From: Kitasatospora sp. NBC_00240
Lineage (GTDB): Bacteria; Actinomycetota; Actinomycetes; Streptomycetales; Streptomycetaceae
Direction: 5' to 3'
DNA: 64,000 nucleotides
Assembly: GCF_026342405.1 (NCBI RefSeq)
Contig: NZ_JAPEMU010000001.1
Location: forward strand, 8,370,001 to 8,434,000
Shown: positions 56,845 to 64,000 of the stretch, piece after piece
Position numbering within the stretch: position 1 is the stretch's first letter
Layout: the number at the start of each line of letters is the position of its first letter
Made by a program: the position numbers and the translations under genes
Notes under the pieces: model-generated
Databases searched by the model: none
The model's input: only the letters and a program-made list of their open reading frames with translations
Told to the model about the DNA's origin: nothing

Positions 56845-59800
56845 ATGACACGACAGTCAGCCACCCGACACCGAGGCAGGACGTGGGCGCTGCTGCTGGC
56901 AGCGACCCTCTCGCTGCCCCTGGTCGGTCTGGTCCCCGCCGCCTCGGCCGCCGAACCCTCCGACAGCACCGCGACCTTCGCCGCCGCCGACCCCGCCACC
57001 CAGGCGCACGGCCTGAAGGGCGAGTACTACCGGATGTCGGCCCCCGGCGCCCGTGACTTCGCCGAGCTCGGCGGCATCGCCCTCGACCCGCAGATCAACC
57101 TCCCCGGCCTGGCGTCGACCTTCCAGGAGACGACCGGCCGCCAGGAGAACACCACCGCCCGCTGGACCGGCCAGATCGAGGCCCCCGCCGACGGCGACTA
57201 CACGTTCTACGCCATCGGCGACAACGGCTTCCGGCTCTTCGTCGACGGCGCGCCCGTCATCGACCACTGGGTGCCCGACTGGGACCGCGAGCAGACCAGC
57301 GCCGTCCTGCACCTCAAGGCCGGCGAGCGGCACGACTTCCGCCTGGAGATGTTCCAGGACGTCGGCGGCGCCAACATGTACCTGCGCTGGTCCAGCCCGG
57401 CGATGCCCAAGCAGCTGGTGCCCGAGAGCGCCTTCACCCCGCCCGCCGGGTTCAGCGTCTACCCCGTCGCCCTGTCCGTCGCCAAGGACGGCCTCAAGGT
57501 GCAGGCCACCTTCGACGGCAAGGTCGCAGGCGTGGCGGGCGTCGCCGGCCACCTGACGGTCGAGTCCGACACCACACCGATGCCCGTCAAGGCGGTCACC
57601 ACCGCCTCCGACGACAAGAAGTCGGTCATCGTCAAGCTCTCCGAGCCGATCCAGAAGGGCCAGCAGGTCCGGATCCGCTACGACGGCAAGGGCGGCCTGA
57701 CCTCCGCCGGCACGGCCGTGCCGGAGATCGCACGCACCGCCGCCAACGCCTCCGAGCACCGCCTCACAACCCCGTGGACCGACAAGGTCGACAAGAACCA
57801 CCCGCTGCCCGAGTACCCCCGCCCGCAGCAGGTGCGCGACGACTGGCTGAACCTCAACGGCCCCTGGGAGTTCGCCGGCGCCGCCGCGGGCGAGCAGCCC
57901 GTCTTCGGCAAGGACCTCGGCGAGAAGATCATCGTGCCGTATCCGGTCGAGTCGATGCTCTCCGGCCTGGAGCGGCACGAGGACCACATGTTCTACCGCC
58001 GCACCGTCACCGTCCCCAAGGGCTGGAAGATCGGCTCCGACCAGCGCCTCAAGCTGAACTTCGGCGCCGTCGACAACCAGGCCACCGTCTGGGTCAACGG
58101 CACCGAGGTCGCCGAGCACACCGGCGGCTACACCGGCTTCTCCGCCGACATCACCGACGCCCTCAAGGGCACCGGCCCGCAGGAGATCGTCGTCGCGGTC
58201 ACCGACACCGCCGGCGCCAACCAGCCCCTCGGCAAGCAGTCCGCCAACCCCGGTGGCATCGTCTACACCCAGTCGTCCGGCATCTGGCAGACCGTCTGGA
58301 TGGAGCCCGTCGCGGCCACCTCCGTCGACAGCATCACCACCACCCCCGACATCGACACCGGCACCCTCGCCGTCACCGTCAACTCCCCCGGAGCCCCGGC
58401 CGGCACCCTCGTCAAGGCCGTCGCCAAGGACACCGCGGGCAACATCGTCGGCTCCATCAGCGGCCCCGCCAACACCCTGCTCCACCTGCCGGTGAACAAC
58501 CAGCACCTGTGGACACCCGACGACCCGTACCTCTACGACCTCAAGGTCACCCTGACCAACGGCAAGCAGACCGACACGGTGAAGAGCTACTTCGGCATGC
58601 GGAAGATCGCCATCCAGGACGTCGGCGGCTACCAGAAGATCGTCCTCAACGGGAAGCCGATCTTCTCACTCGCCGAACTCGACCAGGGCTTCTGGCCGGA
58701 CGGCCTCTACACCGCACCCACCGACGCGGCGATCACCTTCGACCTCAAGGCACAGAAGGACCTCGGCTTCAACGCCGTCCGCAAGCACATCAAGGTCGAG
58801 TCGCCCCGCTGGTACTACCAGGCCGACAAGCTGGGCCTGCTCGTCTGGCAGGACTTCGTCTCCGGCGACTTCAGCACCACCGCCGGGCAGCAGGAGTTCG
58901 TCGCCGAAGGCATGGCGGAGATGAAGCTCCTCCACAACTCGCCCTCCCTCATCGGCTGGATCGTCTTCAACGAGGGCTGGGGCGAGTGGAACCGCGAGGA
59001 GACCGGCAAGCTCACCGACGCCGTCAAGGCCGCCGACCCCTCCCGCATCGTCAACGCCCACAGCGGCGTCAACTGCTGCGCCTCCAAGGGTGACTCCGGC
59101 AAGGGCGACATCATCGACCACCACGACTACGGCAACAACGACCCGGCGTTCCCGGACAGCAAGCGCGCCGCCATGGACGGCGAGCACGGCGGCTTCACCC
59201 TCCGCGCCCCCGGCCACATGTGGCCCGGCGCCCCGACCGTCATCTACAGCGGCGTGACCGACAAGGCCGCCCTCACCCGGAAGTACGTCGAGAACACCGA
59301 GACGTTCTACCTCGCCGCCGCCGGCGCCGAACTCTCCGGCTCCGTCTACACCCAGGTCACCGACCTGGAGAACGAGCTGAACGGCCTCTGGACGTACGAC
59401 CGCCGCCAGATCAAGGTCGACCCGGCCCAGGTCCGCGCGATCAACCTCAAGGTCATCGCCGCCGGCGCCGCGGCCGGCGCCCGCTCCGAGCTCAAGGGCG
59501 GCGGCTCCTGGTCGCTCGACGAGGGCACCGGCACCACCGCCGCCGACCAGGGTCCCAACAAGGCCCCGCTGACCCTGACCGCCGGCGCCACCTGGACCCC
59601 CGGCATCAGCGGCAGCGCCCTGAAGTTCGACGGCCAGGCGCAGTACGCACAGACCGCCGGGCCCGTCCTCGACACCACCGGCAGCTACTCGGTCTCCGCC
59701 TGGGCGACCCTGGACGCCCTGCCCGGCAACTACGCCACCGTGGCCAGCCAGGACGGCCGCCGCACCGAGAACCCGTTCTACCTGCAGTACGGCCAGGGCG

Positions 59801-60117
59801 CCTTCGCCTTCAGCGTCCCCGGCGGCGTCCGGGCCCGGCTGCCGATCACCCCGCAGCTCGGCCACTGGTACCACCTGGTCGGCGTCCACGACGTGGCGGC
59901 CGGCACCATCTCCCTGTACGTCGACGGCACCCTCGCCGCCACCGTCCCCGCCACGTCCGCCGACGTCTCCACCGGCCCGCTCAGCCTCGGCCGCGCCAAG
60001 TGGAACGGCGGCAACGTGGACTTCTGGAACGGCTCCATCGACCAGGTCCACGCGTACGACAAGGCCCTCACCGCCGCGGAGGTGAGCGCCCTGCACACCG
60101 CCGAGCAGCCCGCGTAA
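56845..60117 (+). CDS. Large secreted GH2-family glycoside hydrolase with PA14 and LamG domains
   Basis: A 1090-residue secreted enzyme. Signal RTWALLLAATLSLPLVGLVP; PA14 domain (~50-190, KGEYYRMSAPGARDF to YLRWSSP); Ig-like segment (~200-300); GH2 sugar-binding, Ig and TIM-barrel domains (~310-860); LamG/concanavalin-like domain (~880-1085). Likely catalytic acids are E710 in FNEGWGEW and E780 in DGEHGGF, 70 apart as in beta-galactosidase-like GH2 enzymes. Actinomycete GH2 enzymes of this build include a characterised galactofuranosidase (recalled), and the neighbouring YtfQ-like transporter supports that substrate. ATG 56845 has GAGGAG 7 nt upstream. A strong terminator follows. Confidence 0.9.
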   Translation: MTRQSATRHRGRTWALLLAATLSLPLVGLVPAASAAEPSDSTATFAAADPATQAHGLKGEYYRMSAPGARDFAELGGIALDPQINLPGLASTFQETTGRQENTTARWTGQIEAPADGDYTFYAIGDNGFRLFVDGAPVIDHWVPDWDREQTSAVLHLKAGERHDFRLEMFQDVGGANMYLRWSSPAMPKQLVPESAFTPPAGFSVYPVALSVAKDGLKVQATFDGKVAGVAGVAGHLTVESDTTPMPVKAVTTASDDKKSVIVKLSEPIQKGQQVRIRYDGKGGLTSAGTAVPEIARTAANASEHRLTTPWTDKVDKNHPLPEYPRPQQVRDDWLNLNGPWEFAGAAAGEQPVFGKDLGEKIIVPYPVESMLSGLERHEDHMFYRRTVTVPKGWKIGSDQRLKLNFGAVDNQATVWVNGTEVAEHTGGYTGFSADITDALKGTGPQEIVVAVTDTAGANQPLGKQSANPGGIVYTQSSGIWQTVWMEPVAATSVDSITTTPDIDTGTLAVTVNSPGAPAGTLVKAVAKDTAGNIVGSISGPANTLLHLPVNNQHLWTPDDPYLYDLKVTLTNGKQTDTVKSYFGMRKIAIQDVGGYQKIVLNGKPIFSLAELDQGFWPDGLYTAPTDAAITFDLKAQKDLGFNAVRKHIKVESPRWYYQADKLGLLVWQDFVSGDFSTTAGQQEFVAEGMAEMKLLHNSPSLIGWIVFNEGWGEWNREETGKLTDAVKAADPSRIVNAHSGVNCCASKGDSGKGDIIDHHDYGNNDPAFPDSKRAAMDGEHGGFTLRAPGHMWPGAPTVIYSGVTDKAALTRKYVENTETFYLAAAGAELSGSVYTQVTDLENELNGLWTYDRRQIKVDPAQVRAINLKVIAAGAAAGARSELKGGGSWSLDEGTGTTAADQGPNKAPLTLTAGATWTPGISGSALKFDGQAQYAQTAGPVLDTTGSYSVSAWATLDALPGNYATVASQDGRRTENPFYLQYGQGAFAFSVPGGVRARLPITPQLGHWYHLVGVHDVAAGTISLYVDGTLAATVPATSADVSTGPLSLGRAKWNGGNVDFWNGSIDQVHAYDKALTAAEVSALHTAEQPA

Positions 60118-60172
60118 CGCCCGGCGGCCCACGCCGCCCGGGAGGGCCCGGCCCGGCACCACCCCGCACCAC

Positions 60173-60212
60173 GCCGCCCCCGGCGGGAGGACACCCTCCC
60201 GCCGGGGGCGGC
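60173..60212 (+). terminator. Intrinsic terminator after the GH2 gene
   Basis: GCCGCCCCCGGCGGGAGG (60173-60190) pairs perfectly over 18 bp with 60195-60212 around an ACAC loop, 56 bp after the stop codon. The rest of the gap to 60464 contains no supportable gene. Confidence 0.75.
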
Positions 60213-60464
60213 CGCGCACCAGTACCCCGGCCGCCCCCGGCGGCCGCCCCTGGGCCCGCCGCCCGGCCGCGGCGCCCGGTCCGGATCAGGCTTCGTCCTC
60301 TTCCGCCCGACGGGTCAGGGCTGACTGCCCCCGACCAGCTACTGAAGCGGCTCTCCGACTTCCCAACGCCGGCTGGGCCGACTCCCCGGCGGATCGGCAT
60401 CCCGGCGCAGGCCACCCTGCTGCCTGTCACTGAGATCAACCGGAAGCCGACCGAGTAGTGGCGA

Positions 60465-60983
60465 TCAGCGGCCCAGCCGGTGTCGGATGTAGTCCGGCTG
60501 GGCCGCACCGATCTCGATGCGGTTCTCGTCGAGGCCGTTGACGATCCGCAGACAGCCCTCGATGAAGGCGAACTCCACCGCCACCGTTCCGGCTGCCAGG
60601 TCATGCTCTGCCGGCCGCCACTCGAGCAGCGCGACCTCGCGCAGTTCCTGGCCGACGAACGGCTCCAGGTGCTCATCGCTGTGAGACCACTGGGGTGTGA
60701 GCTCGAACGACTCCCACCCGGTAATGGTCGCTGCGGTGTCGATCGTGTTCCAGCCGATCGAGAGTTCGTCGAGCTTCGAGTGACAGACCTCCACCTGGAG
60801 GCCGTCGAAGTCCAGCAGCACCGGACAGTCGGCGAACCAGTCTCCGTTCTCGACGAAGCGCACCAGGGCAAACCCCGTCAGCCGCCTACCGACGAGCGTC
60901 GCCAGACGTGATGCGTGAGCCTGCCGGGCCGCCTCGATCCCGACCAGGAAGGACGGTTCGAAACCAGAGATCCCCATGTCCAC
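60465..60983 (-). CDS. Hypothetical protein, unrecognised
   Basis: A 172-residue soluble protein. Segments such as LVGRRLTGFALVRFVENGDW, PVLLDFDGLQVEVCHSKLDE, FVGQELREVALLEWRP and VAVEFAFIEGCLRIVNGLDE form a repeating strand pattern of two similar small beta domains. No signal or known motif. GTG 60983 has GGGAGA 11 nt upstream and is favoured over ATG 60977. The frame continues upstream to 61265 without a better start. Proteins of this shape are sometimes immunity-like, but there is no direct evidence. Confidence 0.65.
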   Translation of the reverse strand: MDMGISGFEPSFLVGIEAARQAHASRLATLVGRRLTGFALVRFVENGDWFADCPVLLDFDGLQVEVCHSKLDELSIGWNTIDTAATITGWESFELTPQWSHSDEHLEPFVGQELREVALLEWRPAEHDLAAGTVAVEFAFIEGCLRIVNGLDENRIEIGAAQPDYIRHRLGR

Positions 60984-61346
60984 AGCAGTTGATTCTCCCG
61001 GTCGGCGGCTCGACCGGCCAGCACATGTGCGAAGCGGCGGGATCCAGCAGGAGCGCACCAGGGCGTCGACCGCGCTCGCCGGATCGCCGACGTAGAGGCG
61101 GGACTCACGGCTTCCGAGAGCACTCTCGCGGCGTGCCGGACCGGGCTGGTGCTGGCCCGTGAGGTGGAAGGTCTCGCTGGAGGCTGGGTCCGCCACGGGT
61201 CCCTCATCGGCAACCGGCCGTCCGCAGCCAACTTGACGAGCGATCACCGCGTCTGGCAAGAACATGTCGACCGGCCGGGCCGTCCATCCTCATGTCTCCG
61301 GCCCACCGGACGATCCGGATCCCCTCCGCTCGAAAGGTTCTCCTTC

Positions 61347-61775
61347 ATGCGCATGAAGAAGCTGCTCGCCGCCGGCGCGGTGGCGCTCGCCGTCACCGCC
61401 GGAACCCTCGTCGTGGCCTCCCCCGCACAGGCCGTCGACTGCGACCACGTCTGGTACACCGACGAGTCGGACTCGATAGGCTCGGTCGACCAGGGCGGAC
61501 GCCTGTGCTTCGCCGAGCACGGCGACTACGTCTACCTGACCGATTACGACGCCGACGGCTACAGCGTCGTCCTCGACGTCTACATGGACGGCACCGGTCA
61601 GCTCCTGTACACGCTGAAGGCGGCGGGCGCCGGTGACGTGCAGACTGCCAACGCCGGCGACGGCATCGCCTTCCACAACCTGCCCGAGGTGAACATCAGG
61701 TTCCGGATGTACCTGACCAAGTCCGGTTCGGGCCCGGTCGGCGAGGTCACGCACGTCGTGAACAACGACCACTGA
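61347..61775 (+). CDS. Small secreted hypothetical protein
   Basis: A 142-residue protein with a clear signal (MRMKKLLAAGAVALAVTAGT ending SPAQA). The mature ~110 residues are strand-rich and acidic: CDHVWYTDESDSIGSVDQGG, RLCFAEHGDYVYLTDYDADG and VNIRFRMYLTKSGSGPVGEV, with two cysteines likely forming a disulfide. It resembles small extracellular beta-sandwich proteins of streptomycetes with no assigned role. A hairpin terminator follows. Confidence 0.8.
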   Translation: MRMKKLLAAGAVALAVTAGTLVVASPAQAVDCDHVWYTDESDSIGSVDQGGRLCFAEHGDYVYLTDYDADGYSVVLDVYMDGTGQLLYTLKAAGAGDVQTANAGDGIAFHNLPEVNIRFRMYLTKSGSGPVGEVTHVVNNDH

Positions 61776-61781
61776 ACGACA

Positions 61782-61810
61782 GGGGCGGCCGCCGTGAAGC
61801 CGGCCGCCCC
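61782..61810 (+). terminator. Hairpin after the small secreted protein gene
   Basis: GGGGCGGCCG (61782-61791) pairs with CGGCCGCCCC (61801-61810) across 9 nt, seven bases after the stop codon. Confidence 0.65.
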
Positions 61811-62040
61811 CGCCGGCCCGTCCGGTCGCCTGCCCGCTGCCGGCTGTGCTTCGCGGCCCTGCCGGGCATCCGCGCTCCGCGTCTTGTTCCGGCGGACGGC
61901 CTCCGGTGCAGGGTGGCGCCCCGGGCCCCGGCGGGCGGCTCCGGGGCGGGGGTTACACAGGGCTATATGTCTGATATTTACCTTGTATCCTTGGTCCTGT
62001 CTCGTTCCAACCGCATGGCCGGCGTGCAAGGAGTGCGGAC

Positions 62041-62799
62041 ATGGCTGAGCAGGACGGATCCGAGAAGCGGCGGCGTCTGAGCCGCCCGCTGGTGCTCGCC
62101 GCCGCTGTCACCCTGGTCGACCGCGAAGGGCTGGCGGCACTGACCATGCGCCGCCTGGCAGCCGACCTGGGCGTCGAGTCGATGGCGATCTACCGGTACA
62201 CCCCCGGCAAGGAGGCACTGCTCGACGGCCTGGTGGAGTCGTTCTTCGCCGAGGTCAACGACCGGCTCCGCACCGCGGCCGACACCGCCCGGAGCAGTAC
62301 GGCCCACGCCGGCCCCGGCCCCGGCGCCGCCCTCCCGGCCTGGCGCGCCGAGCTGCGGCGGATCGCGCGCGCCTTCGCCGTGGTGGCCCACGTGCACCCC
62401 GAGATCCTGCCACTGGTGGCCACCCGGCCGCTCGCCGTGCCGGTGGCCCGCCGGCCCGGGTCGGTGCTGGAACTCACCGAGCACATCCTCGCCGTCCTGG
62501 GCCGCGCCGGATTCGACGACACCGCCGCGCTCAGGGTCTACCGCGCCTTCGTCGCCTGGAGTCTCGGCAGCCTCCTCGTCGACAAGAGGCAGGTGGTCGA
62601 CAATCCCGAGGAGCCGGATCCGATGCTGCGCCTGGGCCTGCACCGGCTGCCCGCCGCCGACTACCCCCGGCTGCGCGCGCTCGTCCCCCGGTTCGCCGAC
62701 TACGACGACGAGCGGGAGCTGCTGGCCGGCCTGGACAGTCTGCTGAACGGACTTCCCGAGGCGCCTCTTGACTCCTTCTACGGCGGAAGCGCAGGCTGA
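62041..62799 (+). CDS. TetR-family regulator (TetR_C_1-type C-terminus)
   Basis: A 252-residue TetR protein with helix-turn-helix LTMRRLAADLGVESMAIYRY and long C-terminal effector domain as in tetracycline-type repressors (VVAHVHPEILPLVATRP, AFVAWSLGSLLVDKR). The AT-rich stretch at 61953-61990, rare in this genome, lies just upstream and likely carries its promoter and operator (TTACACAGG and CCTTGTA arms). Its target may be the M14 pair downstream or itself. Confidence 0.9.
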   Translation: MAEQDGSEKRRRLSRPLVLAAAVTLVDREGLAALTMRRLAADLGVESMAIYRYTPGKEALLDGLVESFFAEVNDRLRTAADTARSSTAHAGPGPGAALPAWRAELRRIARAFAVVAHVHPEILPLVATRPLAVPVARRPGSVLELTEHILAVLGRAGFDDTAALRVYRAFVAWSLGSLLVDKRQVVDNPEEPDPMLRLGLHRLPAADYPRLRALVPRFADYDDERELLAGLDSLLNGLPEAPLDSFYGGSAG

Positions 62800-62808
62800 G
62801 AATACGAG

Positions 62809-62829
62809 GTACACATCGGGCGTACACAT
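62809..62829 (+). promoter_or_regulatory. GTACACAT direct repeats before the M14 unit
   Basis: GTACACAT occurs at 62809-62816 and 62822-62829, 13 bp apart. A similar TTACACAG lies at 61953 before the TetR gene. They may be regulator half-sites linking the TetR protein with the downstream peptidase operon. Confidence 0.35.
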
Positions 62830-62890
62830 ACATCGGCTTCGCGCCGTCGGAAGCTGATACCAGGCCCGACGGCGCCCGAAAGAGGTCGCC

Positions 62891-63205
62891 ATGTCCACTA
62901 CCCGTTACGACATCCTCCATGTCCGCGTCATCGCCGAGGACGCGGAAACCCTGCGTGCCCTGCTGCGCGACGCCCGTCCCGACGTGGGCGGCCGTCCCTC
63001 CCAGGGCGAGGACGGCCGCGTCAGCATCGACGCCTACGTCCCTTCCGACCAGGTCTCGGCACTCGAACGCGAGGGCGTGCACCTGGAGGAGATCGAGAAC
63101 GCTTCCGAGGCCGGGCGCCGCGCCCAGGCCGAGGTCGGCGTGGGGGACCGGTTCGCCCCCGACGACGCCTGTCCCCGCGGACTGGCCGAAAAGGTGAAGG
63201 ACTGA
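62891..63205 (+). CDS. Small protein resembling an M14 carboxypeptidase prodomain, encoded separately
   Basis: A 104-residue protein beginning MSTTRYDILHVRVIAEDAET. The pattern of a first strand (YDILHVRV), a helix (ETLRALLRDA), then RVSIDAYVPSDQVSALEREG and HLEEIEN follows the beta-alpha-beta prodomain of M14 carboxypeptidases. Here it is a separate gene ending 6 bp before the M14 gene. No signal peptide. GAGG lies 6 nt before ATG. It may inhibit or fold the peptidase; the match is by pattern and not by database search. Confidence 0.65.
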   Translation: MSTTRYDILHVRVIAEDAETLRALLRDARPDVGGRPSQGEDGRVSIDAYVPSDQVSALEREGVHLEEIENASEAGRRAQAEVGVGDRFAPDDACPRGLAEKVKD

Positions 63206-63211
63206 CCCGCC

Positions 63212-64000
63212 ATGTCGTATCTGAACGTCACCGAGGTCGAGTCCGCCGTGGTCAGCCTCGCCACCGCGTTCCCCTCGCTCACCCGGCTCATCGCGCTGCC
63301 CGAACCCTCCGTCGAGGGCCGGCGCAGTCACGCCCTGCTCATCGGCGCGGAGTCCGTGGCCCCCAAGGACAGCTGCGTGCTGACCGGAGGCCTGCACGCC
63401 CGTGAGTGGGGTAGCTGCGAGATCCTCGTCCACCTCGCCGCCGACCTGCTGGAGGCCTACCAGGGGCACAGCGGTCTCGCCTACGGCGGCACCGCCTTCA
63501 CCGCCGACCAGGTGCGGCGTCTCCTGAACGGCCTGGACCTCGTGGTCTTCCCGCTCGTCAACCCCGACGGCCGGCGCTACAGTCAGGCCCTCGAACCGAT
63601 GTGGCGCAAGAACCGCGACCCGGCCGCCTCCGGCGGCGACCCGGCCCGGATCGGCGTCGACATCAACCGCAACTTCGATTTCCTCTTCGACTTCACCACC
63701 GCCTTCGCACCGACCGCCGGCCCCCGGGTCTCGACCGATCCGCTGGACGAGGTCTACCAGGGCCCCCGGCCCTTCTCCGAACCGGAGACCCGCAACGTCG
63801 CCTGGCTGTTCGACGCGCTTCCGCGCACCCGGTGGTACGTCGACGTGCACAGCCACGCCCAGGACATGCTGTACGTCTGGGGCGACGACGAGAACCAGTC
63901 CGTCGAACCGGACATGAACTTCCGCAACCCCGCCTTCGACGGCGCGCGCGGCGCGGCCGACGACCTCGACTACGCGGAGTTCCTCGAAAAGGGCGACGCC
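63212..64000 (+). CDS. M14-family zinc carboxypeptidase, partial (runs off the window)
   Basis: 263 residues visible. Zinc ligands are H62 and E65 in GLHAREWGS and H213 in DVHSHAQDM; substrate residues are in VDINRNFDF. The catalytic glutamate near the C-terminus lies outside the window. It lacks a signal peptide and a fused prodomain, which the upstream small gene could supply. Such enzymes remove C-terminal amino acids from peptides. It is coupled to the 104-residue gene by 6 bp. Confidence 0.88.
   Translation, partial: MSYLNVTEVESAVVSLATAFPSLTRLIALPEPSVEGRRSHALLIGAESVAPKDSCVLTGGLHAREWGSCEILVHLAADLLEAYQGHSGLAYGGTAFTADQVRRLLNGLDLVVFPLVNPDGRRYSQALEPMWRKNRDPAASGGDPARIGVDINRNFDFLFDFTTAFAPTAGPRVSTDPLDEVYQGPRPFSEPETRNVAWLFDALPRTRWYVDVHSHAQDMLYVWGDDENQSVEPDMNFRNPAFDGARGAADDLDYAEFLEKGDA

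Noticed and set aside
1..64000. tRNA or rRNA genes
   Set aside because: No GTTCGA-type T-loop with a flanking cloverleaf and no rRNA-like stretch was noticed on either strand.

Overview
The DNA is about 70-75% G+C with strong third-position G/C bias, AGGAGG-like ribosome sites, GTG starts and many 4-nt ATGA/GTGA gene overlaps. Together with a Pls-type polyamino-acid synthetase, an M1 aminopeptidase partner and many LacI/TetR/PadR/HxlR regulators, this points to a chromosomal accessory region of a Streptomycetaceae actinomycete (Streptomyces or Kitasatospora). No rRNA, tRNA or CRISPR array was seen.

Layout. 1-2.7 kb: a leftward three-gene operon (ATP-grasp ligase, DUF364 Rossmann protein, SbnA-like PLP enzyme cut by the window edge) that looks like a small metallophore pathway. 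3.1-6.5 kb: secreted S8 protease with a P domain, PPOX-fold enzyme, D,D-carboxypeptidase. 7.1-13.4 kb: Pls/PosA-type polyamino-acid synthetase, its likely degrading M1 aminopeptidase, and a nucleoside deaminase. 13.5-17.3 kb: a coupled leftward operon with a LodA/GoxA-type CTQ oxidase, its LodB-type flavoprotein and an unrecognised third protein. 17.7-24.5 kb: two paralogous secreted serine hydrolases flanking a two-component system. One GC-rich 18-20 bp palindrome lies upstream of both hydrolases, and an IS200/IS605 element (tnpA/tnpB) sits inside the block. 25-33.4 kb: PadR and HxlR regulators, a secreted NlpC/P60-type protein with almost identical FG-GAP repeats, an NmrA-like oxidoreductase and a BAAT-like hydrolase. 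33.8-48 kb: a patchwork of TetR units, a frameshifted MFS pump, several decayed genes, a sterol-desaturase-like enzyme, small peptidoglycan-binding proteins, an alpha/beta hydrolase, GNAT, and a secreted transglycosylase. 49-60.1 kb: a sugar locus with periplasmic-binding lipoprotein, ABC ATPase, two permeases, LacI regulator and aldose 1-epimerase, divergent from a large secreted GH2 enzyme (PA14, GH2, LamG). Its architecture matches YtfQRT-YjfF galactofuranose uptake. 60.4-64 kb: small hypotheticals, TetR, and a split M14 carboxypeptidase in which a prodomain-like protein is encoded by its own upstream gene.

How they may work together. The Pls synthetase and M1 peptidase form the usual make/degrade pair. 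The adjacent CTQ oxidase belongs to a family that includes L-lysine epsilon-oxidase, so a link to lysine or poly-lysine chemistry is possible but unproved. The GH2 enzyme would release a sugar outside the cell, the ABC system would import it, GalM would interconvert anomers, and the LacI protein probably binds AACGTT-centred sites on both sides of the divergent promoter region. The two-component system probably controls both serine hydrolases through the shared palindrome.
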